Source: an uncultured Pseudokineococcus sp.
Lineage (GTDB): Bacteria > Actinomycetota > Actinomycetes > Actinomycetales > Quadrisphaeraceae
Reading direction: 5' to 3'
Assembly: GCF_947499845.1 (NCBI RefSeq)
Contig: NZ_CANMPM010000005.1
Span: 1 to 64,000, forward strand
DNA: 64,000 nucleotides
Shown: positions 26,504 to 34,093 of the stretch, one piece after another
Position numbering within the stretch: position 1 is the first letter of the stretch
Layout of the letters: each line of letters begins with the position of its first letter
The notes under the pieces: model-generated
What the model was told of the DNA's origin: nothing
The model's database searches: none
Seen by the model: only the letters and a program-made list of their open reading frames with translations
Program-made: the position numbers and the translations under genes

Positions 26504-27193
26504 ATGAGCGTGAACGTGGTGATCCTGGCGGCGGGCATGGGGACCCGGCTGGGCCGGCCCCACCCGAAGCCGCTGACGGTGCTGCGCGACGGCAGGACGA
26601 TCCTGCGGCAGCAGCTGGACCACATCAGCGGCGCCTTCGCGGACGACGCGCGCGTGTCCATCGTCGTGGGCTTCAAGAAGCGGCGGCTGCTCGAGGCGGC
26701 CGCGTCCGAGGCGAGCTTCGTCTTCAACGAGGAGTTCCAGCGCACGAACACCTCCAAGAGCCTGCTGCGGGCGCTGCGCATGGCGGCCCCGGGCGGGGTG
26801 CTGTGGCTGAACGGCGACGTCGTCTTCCAGCCCGGGCTGCTCGACGCCCTCGTCCCGCACATGGCCCGCGGTTCCTTCGTCGCGGTCAACACCGAGCGCG
26901 TCGCCGACGAGGAGGTCAAGTACCTGCTCGACGAGAGCGGGCACATCAGCGCGCTGTCCAAGCAGGTCGTGGGCGGGCTCGGCGAGGCCGTGGGCATCAA
27001 CTACGTGAGCGCGGAGGACCGCGAGGTCCTCGTGCGCCACCTCGCGGCCGCGGGCGACCAGGACTACTTCGAGAAGGGCATCGAGGACGCGATCGCCCTC
27101 GAGGGCATGCGCGTGCGGGCGGTCGACATCTCCGAGTTCGGGGTCGTCGAGGTGGACTTCGCCGACGACCTCGAGCGCGCGAACGCCCTCTGA
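26504..27193 (+). CDS. Sugar-phosphate / phosphocholine-type nucleotidyltransferase
   Basis: Nucleotidyltransferase of 229 aa in the NTP_transferase (GT-A-like) fold. The signature ILAAGMGTRLG at residues 6-16 with HPKPL near 22 binds the nucleotide; NGDVVF near 104 supplies the metal-binding Asp. Size and layout fit LicC-type cytidylyltransferases or small sugar nucleotidyltransferases that activate envelope building blocks. GGAGG precedes ATG 26504. It follows the anti-sigma gene in the same direction after a 150-bp gap and could belong to the same envelope theme. Confidence 0.8.
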   Translation: MSVNVVILAAGMGTRLGRPHPKPLTVLRDGRTILRQQLDHISGAFADDARVSIVVGFKKRRLLEAAASEASFVFNEEFQRTNTSKSLLRALRMAAPGGVLWLNGDVVFQPGLLDALVPHMARGSFVAVNTERVADEEVKYLLDESGHISALSKQVVGGLGEAVGINYVSAEDREVLVRHLAAAGDQDYFEKGIEDAIALEGMRVRAVDISEFGVVEVDFADDLERANAL

Positions 27194-27409
27194 GCCGCCG
27201 CGAGGACGCCGGTCGCAGCGTTCCTCGCTCCGGGATGCGCCGCGCGAGATCAGGGCCATGCTCGGGGGGACGAGGGCTGACGCCCTCCCTCCGCCCCTGA
27301 CGGGGCGACCGCTGCGCTCCCGCTGGGGGCGCTGCTGGCTCCAGCACCGGGGCCCGCCGGCGGACCGCGCGGCGCACGGCGCCGCCACCAAGGCGAAGGA
27401 ACCCATCGC

Positions 27410-28387
27410 ATGGCCATCAGCGAGAACCAGCTCTCCGACCTCTACGACGCCACCGTCGTGTCCACCACCGACGGCAAGGTCGGCAAGGTCGGCACCGTCT
27501 ACCTCGACGACGACACCCAGCAGCCCAGCTGGGTCACCGTCAAGACCGGTCTCTTCGGCAGCTCGGAGTCCTTCGTGCCGCTCGACGCGGCCGAGCTCTC
27601 CGGCGACGAGGTGCGGGTGTCCTACAGCAAGGACCAGGTCAAGGACGCCCCGCGCATGGACACCGACAGCGAGCTGACGCCGGAGGAGGAGGACGAGCTC
27701 TACCGCTACTACGGCCTCCGCCGCGGCGGCGACGACGCGGGCACGCGCGACGCCGGCACGGCCGGCACCAGCACCGTCGGCACCGGGTCCCCCGGCGCCG
27801 GGGGCGGCGGCACCGCCGCGCGCAGCGGGACCGACGCCGACGCCTCGACCACGGGGACGGCCGGCAGCGGCGCCCCCGGCCACGCCGACGGCCGTGACGA
27901 CGCCCGCACCACCGGGGGATCCGCGACCGGTCAGCGCGCCAGCGGGGCCGGGCACGACACGAGCGGCCCCGACACCGACGACGCGATGACGCGCTCGGAG
28001 GAGCGCGTGTCCTTCGGCACCCAGCAGCGCGAGAGCGGCCGCGCCCGCCTCCGCAAGCACGTGGTGAGCGACCGCGTGAGCGAGGACGTGGCCGTGAGCC
28101 GCGAGGAGGCGGTCGTCGAGCGCGAGCCGATCACGGACGCCAACCGCGGCGACGCCGTCTCGGGCGGCGACCTCACGGAGGAGGAGCACGAGGTCACCCT
28201 CCACGAGGAGCGCGCGGTCGTCGACAAGGAGACCGTCCCCGTCGAGCGCGTGCGCCTCGGCACCGAGACGGTCGCCGACACCGAGACCGTGAGCGCCGAC
28301 CGGCGCCGCGAGGAGATCGAGGTCGACGGCGACGCCACCGACGGCGGCACGGCGGGCCGGGGCACCGGCGACGCCGACCGCCGCTGA
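27410..28387 (+). CDS. PRC-barrel and DUF2382 (YsnF/AvaK-like) stress protein
   Basis: Protein of 325 aa. Residues 8-75 form a PRC-barrel (DLYDATVVSTTDGKVGKV, VTVKTGLFG); a Gly/Thr/Asp-rich linker follows; residues 205-305 are a DUF2382 domain with charged heptads (LRKHVVSDRVSEDVAVSRE, EVTLHEERAVVDKETVP). The combination is common in actinobacterial general stress proteins. Function at molecular level is unknown. AAGGA precedes the ATG. It is followed by a second DUF2382 gene and a small protein in the same direction, suggesting a stress operon. Confidence 0.85.
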   Translation: MAISENQLSDLYDATVVSTTDGKVGKVGTVYLDDDTQQPSWVTVKTGLFGSSESFVPLDAAELSGDEVRVSYSKDQVKDAPRMDTDSELTPEEEDELYRYYGLRRGGDDAGTRDAGTAGTSTVGTGSPGAGGGGTAARSGTDADASTTGTAGSGAPGHADGRDDARTTGGSATGQRASGAGHDTSGPDTDDAMTRSEERVSFGTQQRESGRARLRKHVVSDRVSEDVAVSREEAVVEREPITDANRGDAVSGGDLTEEEHEVTLHEERAVVDKETVPVERVRLGTETVADTETVSADRRREEIEVDGDATDGGTAGRGTGDADRR

Positions 28388-28461
28388 CCGCCACGGGCGA
28401 GGGCGAGGGGCGTCCCCGCTCCTCCGGCACCGGCGACCGCTCGGCCGCCGGTGCGGCCGAG

Positions 28462-28908
28462 GTGGTCCTCTCGGAGGAGCGGGCGGTCGCCCGGCGGCTC
28501 CGCGTGCCCGTCGAGCGGGTGCGGGTGGCCAAGCGCATCAGGACGGAGACCGTGCGCGTGGAGGTCGACGTCGAGGTCCGGCGCGAGGAGCTCGTCGTCA
28601 CGAGCGCGCCGGTGCCGCCCGAGGAGGGCGAGCGGCTGGCCACCCGGGTCGACGACGCGGGCGCCGCTGCCGGTGAGGGCGCCGAGCGCGGCGCCGCACC
28701 GGCGGGCGACGAGCGGGTCGTCCTCGTGCTCTCCGAGGAGGTCCCCGTCGTGGGCGTCGAGACGAGGGCCGCCGAGCGGGTGACCGTGGCCGTGCGCCGC
28801 GTCGAGGGCGTCGAGCGCGTCGTCGTCGACCTCGACCGCGAGGTCGTCGACGTCGACGGGGCCCGAGGGGCCCCCGCCGGCACGAGCACGACCGACCAGC
28901 ACCACTGA
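28462..28908 (+). CDS. DUF2382 domain protein
   Basis: A 148-aa protein made of two DUF2382-like halves, each opening with a LSEE motif (VVLSEERAVARRLRVPVERV and VVLVLSEEVPVVGVETRA) followed by alternating charged residues. It lacks the PRC-barrel of its upstream neighbour. GTG 28462 is the only usual start in frame but begins inside the domain; the frame is open back to the previous stop codon, where CTG 28384 overlaps TGA, so the true start is uncertain. Probably cotranscribed with the PRC protein. Confidence 0.65.
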   Translation: MVLSEERAVARRLRVPVERVRVAKRIRTETVRVEVDVEVRREELVVTSAPVPPEEGERLATRVDDAGAAAGEGAERGAAPAGDERVVLVLSEEVPVVGVETRAAERVTVAVRRVEGVERVVVDLDREVVDVDGARGAPAGTSTTDQHH

Positions 28909-28958
28909 CCAGACCAGCACCACCGACCAGCGCCGACCGGCGCGACGAGGAGGACGAC

Positions 28959-29156
28959 GTGCAGATCCCCAAGCAGCAGGTGATCGACTTCATCAAGAGC
29001 AAGGTGGGCGGTGACAAGGCGGGCCAGGCGGACTCCGAGCTGCCCGACCAGGTCGACACCGACCGCGACGCCGGGCTGCTCCAGAAGTTCGGCGTGGACC
29101 CGAAGGAGCTCCTCGGAGGCTCCGGCGGCGGTCTCGGGAGCAAGCTCGGCCTGTGA
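28959..29156 (+). CDS. Small acidic protein of unknown function
   Basis: A 65-aa protein with a strong AGGAGG before GTG 28959. It starts MQIPKQQVIDFIKSKVGG, has an acidic middle (SELPDQVDTDRDAG) and a Gly-rich end. I do not recognise a family by motif. Position after two DUF2382 genes and before a strong terminator suggests the last gene of a stress operon. Confidence 0.7.
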   Translation: MQIPKQQVIDFIKSKVGGDKAGQADSELPDQVDTDRDAGLLQKFGVDPKELLGGSGGGLGSKLGL

Positions 29157-29181
29157 CCGCAGCCCCGCGACGGCGGGGAGG

Positions 29182-29206
29182 GGGCCCGGCGCGACGCGCC
29201 GGGCCC
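29182..29206. terminator. Bidirectional hairpin between convergent genes
   Basis: GGGCCCGGCGCG at 29182-29193 is perfectly complementary to 29195-29206, leaving one central base, so an 11-bp stem with a small loop can form. It lies between the stress operon and the convergent TmrB-like gene. No T-run follows, as is usual at this GC content. Confidence 0.65.
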
Positions 29207-29231
29207 TCCGCGCGTCATGGGGCCCACCGCG

Positions 29232-29750
29232 TCAGCGGACGCCCATGTCCATCCCCAGCCGTCCCGCGACCGCCCGCGCGACCTGCAGGGCGCTGAGCCC
29301 CGTCGTGCGGACGACGACGTCGGCGCGCAGGTGGAGCCAGGCCCGGGCCCGGGCGTGGCGCTCGAGCTCGCGCAGCCGCGGGCCGACGGCGACGCGGGCC
29401 GCGCGCACGCGCGTCCGGACCTCCTCGTCGTCGGCGTCCAGCTCCACGAGCACACCGTCGAGGCCGGCGCGCAGGAGGCCCGCCTCGACGACGCCCCACA
29501 GCCGCTGGTCCAGCACCGGTCGCGCGACGACGAGCCGCTCGCTGCGCCAGGCGGCGAGCTCGGCGGAGGCCGTGGCGAGCAGGCCCCGCCACCCCGGTGA
29601 CGCCTCGAGCACCGCCAGCGCGCCCGCGCCGGCGTCCCCCACGGCGTCGAGCGGCCCCGGGTCGACCACGCGGGCGCCGGGCAGCACCGCCCAGAGCTGG
29701 TCGGCGACCTCCTCGGCGAGCCCCGGCGCACCCGTGAGCCACAGGACCAC
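29232..29750 (-). CDS. TmrB-like P-loop protein with lost Walker A motif
   Basis: Protein of 172 aa resembling the TmrB-like AAA/kinase family: VVLWLTGAPG at the N-terminus, VVDPGPLDAVG, GWRGLL, RPVLDQRLWGVV, DGVLVELDADDEEVRTRV and the final AVAGRLG track its normal strand and helix order. The family Walker A (GxxGxGKT) reads GAPGLAEEV, so Lys and Thr/Ser for phosphate binding are missing and phosphotransfer is unlikely. GTG 29750 has TACGCT 6 nt upstream (leaderless); a longer frame reaches GTG 29822 but adds only charged residues. The loss of the P-loop with the rest kept suggests a repurposed or decaying protein. Confidence 0.6.
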   Translation of the reverse strand: MVLWLTGAPGLAEEVADQLWAVLPGARVVDPGPLDAVGDAGAGALAVLEASPGWRGLLATASAELAAWRSERLVVARPVLDQRLWGVVEAGLLRAGLDGVLVELDADDEEVRTRVRAARVAVGPRLRELERHARARAWLHLRADVVVRTTGLSALQVARAVAGRLGMDMGVR

Positions 29751-29954
29751 GTCACGAGCGTAGGAGCGGCGGGCGCCGTCCGCCGTCCGGGACGAGCGGC
29801 CCTCCCGCGCGGGGTCTCGCACCCCGTCACGGATCGACCCGGTCGCCCGGGCCCGTGCCGCCCGCGCCGCCCCTACGGTGCCGGGAGCGAGCGCACGACG
29901 CCGACGCCGAGCCGACGGCCGCCGGCAGCGCCTCCCTCCAGCCCCGGAGCCCCC

Positions 29955-31385
29955 GTGACGACGACGTCAGCGCACCCCGCCGCGATCCTGGCGACGGCGA
30001 CCCCCGAGCCCGCGGGCTCGCCCGGCTTCCTCCTCGCCGTCGCCGCCGTCGCGATCGCCGTCCTGCTCGTGCTCATCATCAAGGTGCGCCTGCACGCCTT
30101 CTTCGCGCTGACGATCGTCAGCGCCCTGACGGCCCTGGTCGCGGGGGTGCCCGTGGGCGACCTCGTCGAGACGCTCCAGACGGCGCTCGGCGGGACCCTC
30201 GGCCAGGTCGCGCTGCTCATCGGCTTCGGCGCCGTCCTCGGCCGGCTCGTCGAGGTGTCCGGCGGCGCCAAGGTCCTCGCCGACACCCTGCTCGACCGCT
30301 TCGGGGAGCGCCGGGCGCCGCTGGCCCTGTCGGTCGCCTCGCTGCTCTACGGCTTCCCGATCTTCCTCGACGCGGCCTTCATCGTCATGCTGCCGATCAT
30401 CTACTCGGTGGCGCGACGCCTCGGCGGCTCGCTCCTGCTCTACGCGCTGCCCGCCGCGGGCGCCTTCCTCACGATGCACGCCCTCGTGCCGCCGCACCCC
30501 GGCCCCGTGGCCGCCTCGGGGCTGCTGGGCGCCGACGTCGGGCTCGTCGTGGCCGTGGCCCTGCTCGTCGGCCTGCCCACCTGGTACGTCGCGGGCCACC
30601 GGCTCGGTCTCGTCCTGGCGCGGCGCACCCGGTCCTTCGGCGTGCCCGACCTGCTCGGCTCGGCCGACCCGGACGGCGACCTGCCGCGCCCGTCCTTCGG
30701 CGTCGTCCTGCTCGTGCTGCTCCTGCCCCTCGTGCTGATCTTCGCCAACACCGGCGCGTCGACGCTCGCCGAGGCCGGGGCGCTGGACGGCGACTCGTTC
30801 CTCGTCGAGGTGCTGACGACGGTGGGCGCGACGCCGATCGCCCTGCTGCTCACGACGGTGCTCGCCATGGTGCTGCTCGTCGTCGTCCCCCACCGCGGCG
30901 CGGTGGGCGCGCGGCTCGAGGACCTCGTCGACGGCGCCTTCGCGCCCGTCGCGTCGATCATCCTCATCACGGGGGCGGGCGGGATGTTCGGCGGGGTGCT
31001 CACCGCCACGGGCATCGGCGGCGCGCTGGCCGACAGCCTCGACGCCGTCGGGCTGCCCGTCATCGTCGCGGGCTTCGTCATCGCGGTGGCCCTGCGGGTG
31101 GCCCAGGGGTCGGCCACCGTCGCCGGCACCACCGCCGCCGGGCTGCTCGCGCCGGCCGTCGAGGCCGACGGGTCCCTCACGGGCGTGGCCCTCGCCTGCG
31201 TCGTCGTCGCGACCGTCGCCGGGGCCATCACGTTCTCCCACGTCAACGACTCGGGCTTCTGGCTCGTCGGCCGCTTCCTGGGGCTCGACACGGCCACGAC
31301 CCTGCGGACGTGGACGGTGCAGGCGACCGCCGTCGGCTTCCTGGCCTTCGGGCTCGTGCTCGTGCTCTACGTCGTCGTCACCTGA
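29955..31385 (+). CDS. GntP family permease
   Basis: Integral membrane permease of 476 aa with about 13 hydrophobic segments, the normal length for the gluconate:H+ symporter family. Conserved stretches include LIGFGAVLGRLVEVSGGA, YGFPIFLDAAFIVMLP, PPHPGPVAAS and SHVNDSGFWL, all typical of GntP. Expected substrates are gluconate or related sugar acids. No gluconate kinase or regulator is adjacent, so the substrate remains open. The last 15 nt of the gene form the first unit of a 17-bp tandem repeat. Confidence 0.9.
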   Translation: MTTTSAHPAAILATATPEPAGSPGFLLAVAAVAIAVLLVLIIKVRLHAFFALTIVSALTALVAGVPVGDLVETLQTALGGTLGQVALLIGFGAVLGRLVEVSGGAKVLADTLLDRFGERRAPLALSVASLLYGFPIFLDAAFIVMLPIIYSVARRLGGSLLLYALPAAGAFLTMHALVPPHPGPVAASGLLGADVGLVVAVALLVGLPTWYVAGHRLGLVLARRTRSFGVPDLLGSADPDGDLPRPSFGVVLLVLLLPLVLIFANTGASTLAEAGALDGDSFLVEVLTTVGATPIALLLTTVLAMVLLVVVPHRGAVGARLEDLVDGAFAPVASIILITGAGGMFGGVLTATGIGGALADSLDAVGLPVIVAGFVIAVALRVAQGSATVAGTTAAGLLAPAVEADGSLTGVALACVVVATVAGAITFSHVNDSGFWLVGRFLGLDTATTLRTWTVQATAVGFLAFGLVLVLYVVVT

Positions 31386-31421
31386 GGGTCGTCGTCACCT
31401 GAGCGTCGTCGTCACCTGAGG
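31371..31421. repeat. 17-bp tandem repeat duplicating the gntP stop region
   Basis: GTCGTCGTCACCTGAGS occurs three times in tandem, and a decayed fourth unit follows. The first copy contains the last codons and TGA of the permease gene, so each unit carries an in-frame-like stop. Replication slippage of the gene end is the likely origin. Confidence 0.8.
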
Positions 31422-31492
31422 GGCGGCGTCACCGGGAGGTCGTCGTCCCCCGGGGTCGTCGCCACCCGGTGGCGGCCGAGGGGCCCGGGGCG

Positions 31493-32749
31493 TCAGGCCG
31501 CGGGCAGGGGCGCCGAGGCGCCGACGGCCGAGCCGCGCACCAGCGGCACGCCGAGGGCGCGCAGCGCGTCGAGCTGGCCGGCGGTGGTGACGTCGCGGAC
31601 CACCAGCCGCGCGCCGACGCTCCGGGTGACGGCGAGCAGCGCCCGCACGAGCTCGGGCCGCACGTGCGCGCCCCCGTCGCCCTGTGCTCCGTCGGGGGGC
31701 GGGGCGCCGTCGGGGGGCGGGGCGCCGTCGAGCGTCCCGGCGCAGACGCTGACGAGCGGCGGGCCGAGCCGGAGCGCGTCGACGAGCCCGGACGACGGCG
31801 TCCCGGCCCCGTCCACGGCGAGGACGGCGCCGGCCGCCCGCAGCCGGCGCGCCCGCTCGTACGTCGCGCCGTCGTCCGCAGCGCCGTGCCCGACGGCCAC
31901 CCAGAGCCCCGAGGCCGCGTGGTCGAGCAGGAGGTCCAGCACCCCGGGGCGCTCGAGGAGGCCCCGGGACACCGCGACCGCCAGCGCCGTCCCGGGCGGC
32001 TGCCGGCCCTGGTGCCCCAGGGCTCGGCGCAGGCAGGCCAGCTCGACGTCCTCGGCGAGGCCGTGGGCGCCGACGACGTCCCCGACGGCCGCGCCGTGGC
32101 AGGCGGCTGCGTGGAACGCCGCCGCGAAGGCGCGAGGACGGTCGGTGGCCAGGTCGACGACCGGCTCGAAGAGGACGTCGACGTCCTCCCCGCGCGCGAG
32201 GGACCGCACGGCGCGGTGGTGCTCGAGGGACGACAGCGGTGCACCGCGGGAGGCGCCTGCGGTCGGCGCCGAGGTCTCGGAGGCGGCCGCGGGCCGGCGC
32301 GCGAGGCCGAGCGCGACCGACAGCGCCGACGCGAGGCTCTCGAGGACGGCGGGCGCGTCCGGGCCGATGCGGTCGTCCGGGGCGCGGCTGAGGCAGCAGA
32401 GCATCCCGGCGACGTGGCCGTCGTCGTCGTGGAGCGGCGTGCCGACGTAGCTGCCGATGTCGTGGGCACGGGTGACGGGGAGGACGGAGGCGAGCGGGTC
32501 GGCGCCGGCGTCGGGAATCCACCGCGGGAGGCGGCCGGCGGCCACCTGGCCGCAGATCGTGTTCGCCAGCGGTGTGCGCCGACCGACAGCCCCGCGCAGC
32601 AGCGCCGAGCGGCTGCTCGTGGCCACCGCGACCTCGTCGAGCCCCTCGTGGAGGGTCACCAGCGAGGCGTCCATGTCGACGGCGATGCGCGCGGCGTCCA
32701 GCAGTCGACGGACCTCGGGGCGCTCGCGGGCGCCCGCGTGCGCGCTCAT
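31493..32749 (-). CDS. GAF plus degenerate EAL domain protein
   Basis: Protein of 418 aa. Residues 15-150 are a GAF sensor domain (GRRTPLANTICGQVAAGRLP, DIGSYVGTPLHDDDGHVAGMLCC). Residues 170-418 align with the EAL fold by pattern: FEPVVDLATDRPRAF, AVAVSRGLL, VLAVDGAGTPSSGLVDAL, RLVVRDVTTAGQLDALRALGV. All hallmark catalytic residues are replaced: EAL is AAF, the VN.S asparagine is Ala, DDFG is DGAG, and AEGVE is VRDVT. It cannot hydrolyse c-di-GMP by the known mechanism and may act as a signalling scaffold. ATG 32749 has GGGGAG five bases upstream. An 18-bp tandem repeat near 31689-31730 encodes DGAPPP twice. Confidence 0.75.
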   Translation of the reverse strand: MSAHAGARERPEVRRLLDAARIAVDMDASLVTLHEGLDEVAVATSSRSALLRGAVGRRTPLANTICGQVAAGRLPRWIPDAGADPLASVLPVTRAHDIGSYVGTPLHDDDGHVAGMLCCLSRAPDDRIGPDAPAVLESLASALSVALGLARRPAAASETSAPTAGASRGAPLSSLEHHRAVRSLARGEDVDVLFEPVVDLATDRPRAFAAAFHAAACHGAAVGDVVGAHGLAEDVELACLRRALGHQGRQPPGTALAVAVSRGLLERPGVLDLLLDHAASGLWVAVGHGAADDGATYERARRLRAAGAVLAVDGAGTPSSGLVDALRLGPPLVSVCAGTLDGAPPPDGAPPPDGAQGDGGAHVRPELVRALLAVTRSVGARLVVRDVTTAGQLDALRALGVPLVRGSAVGASAPLPAA

Positions 32750-32884
32750 CGTCACTCCCCGTGTCGCTGCCGTCGTCCCCGGCCGAGGAGACTACGCGGC
32801 GATGCGGGCCGGTCGCAGCCCGCCGTCCGACGGTGGGGGGTGGGCGCGCTGCAGGTCTTCACGTGCGGGCGGAGCGTCACCGCG

Positions 32885-33190
32885 TCACGGGGCGACGCCG
32901 CGGCGGGCCCCGGGCACGGGCCGCGCCCACCACGCGCGCGCCCGCCCGGCGGTGAGGCGGACGCCCACGAGCGCGGCGACCGCCAGGCCGGCGAGGACCT
33001 GCACGGCGACGGTGGGGCCGCCGGTCCCCGCCAGGACGAGCGACGCGACGGAGGCCAGGACCATGGCGACGGCGCAGGAGGTGACCGGGGCCAGCGCCCG
33101 GCCCCGGTGCTCGCGCTGCTGCAGGTACACGGCACCCTCCCCGCCCTCGTCGGGCGCCGTCGGCCCGTCGTGCCACCACTGTGGGTGCAC
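32885..33190 (-). CDS. Small membrane protein of unknown function
   Basis: A 101-aa protein with a polar N-terminus and two hydrophobic stretches (VTSCAVAMVLASVASLVLAG and VAVQVLAGLAVAALVGV), ending in basic residues. No family recognised. GTG 33190 is the start given by the frame; no SD is obvious. It diverges from the araD promoter. The reading frame could be spurious at this GC content, but the hydrophobic pattern and basic C-terminus favour a real protein. Confidence 0.5.
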   Translation of the reverse strand: MHPQWWHDGPTAPDEGGEGAVYLQQREHRGRALAPVTSCAVAMVLASVASLVLAGTGGPTVAVQVLAGLAVAALVGVRLTAGRARAWWARPVPGARRGVAP

Positions 33191-33232
33191 GGCGCCCGCG
33201 GGGCAAGAGCACGCCGCTGCAGCGCCACGGCC

Positions 33233-33263
33233 TTGACCCCACCGATGCTGTGAGCGCTAACAT
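33233..33263 (+). promoter_or_regulatory. araDA promoter with LacI-type operator
   Basis: TTGACC at 33233-33238 and TAACAT at 33258-33263 form a -35/-10 pair with 19-nt spacing (or GCTAAC with 17). Over the -10 lies TGTGAGCGCTAACA (33249-33262), a near-perfect palindrome of the classical LacI/GalR operator type. The LacI regulator encoded at 36-37 kb is the obvious candidate ligand. Confidence 0.75.
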
Positions 33264-33340
33264 CCGGGTCGACGTGCGCCGCGGCCCGTCGCGGTCCCGA
33301 CCGCCCGCCGCCGGTGCGACCGCGACGAGAGGAGCGACCC

Positions 33341-34045
33341 GTGAGCGCCCACCTGCAGCTCGAGCCCGAGGTGCTCGGGCACGTCGACCGGCTGCGGGGC
33401 GAGCTCGTGGACCTGCACGCCCAGCTCGTCCGCTATGGCCTCGTCGTCTGGACCGGAGGCAACGTGTCGGCGCGCGTGCCCGGGGCCGACCTCTTCCTCA
33501 TCAAGCCCTCGGGGGTGCTCTACGAGGACCTCACCCCGGCGTCGATGGTGCTGTGCACGCTCGACGGCGAGGCCGTCGACCCGTCGCAGTCGCCGTCGTC
33601 GGACACGGAGTCGCACGCCTACGTCTACCGCCACATGCCCGAGGTGGCGGGCCAGGTGCACACGCACTCGACGTACGCGTGCGCGTGGGCGGCGCGGGCC
33701 GAGGAGATCCCCTGCGTGCTCACGGCCATGGCCGACGAGTTCGGCGGCCCCATCCCGCTCGGGCCTTTCGCGCTCATCGGCGGGGAGGACATCGGCCGCG
33801 GCGTCGTCGAGACGCTCACGGGCCACCGGTCGAAGGCCGTGATCATGCAGAACCACGGCACCTTCACCATCGGGAAGGACGCGAGGAGCGCGGTCAAGGC
33901 CGCCGTCATGTGCGAGGACGTCGCCCGCTCGGTCCACATGGCGCGCGCGCTCGGCGAGTGCGTCCCCATCCCGCAGGACGCGATCGACAGCCTCTACGAC
34001 CGCTACCAGAACGTCTACGGGCAGCGGCCCTCGCCGACGGCGTAG
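33341..34045 (+). CDS. araD: L-ribulose-5-phosphate 4-epimerase (class II aldolase family)
   Basis: Epimerises L-ribulose 5-phosphate to D-xylulose 5-phosphate, the last step linking arabinose to the pentose phosphate pathway. The 234-aa protein has the class II aldolase/epimerase fold: TGGNVSARVPG phosphate-binding segment near residue 33, KPSGVLYEDL, zinc ligands in VHTHSTYA near 104-111 and in MQNHGTF near 168. AGAGGAG precedes GTG 33341. araA follows after 48 nt. Assignment as AraD rather than another class II aldolase rests on the neighbour araA. No ribulokinase gene (araB) is adjacent, unlike most araBDA operons. Confidence 0.87.
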   Translation: MSAHLQLEPEVLGHVDRLRGELVDLHAQLVRYGLVVWTGGNVSARVPGADLFLIKPSGVLYEDLTPASMVLCTLDGEAVDPSQSPSSDTESHAYVYRHMPEVAGQVHTHSTYACAWAARAEEIPCVLTAMADEFGGPIPLGPFALIGGEDIGRGVVETLTGHRSKAVIMQNHGTFTIGKDARSAVKAAVMCEDVARSVHMARALGECVPIPQDAIDSLYDRYQNVYGQRPSPTA

Positions 34046-34093
34046 CGCCGCGCACCACCACCCCAGCAGCACCGACGACCGGGAGGTCACCGC

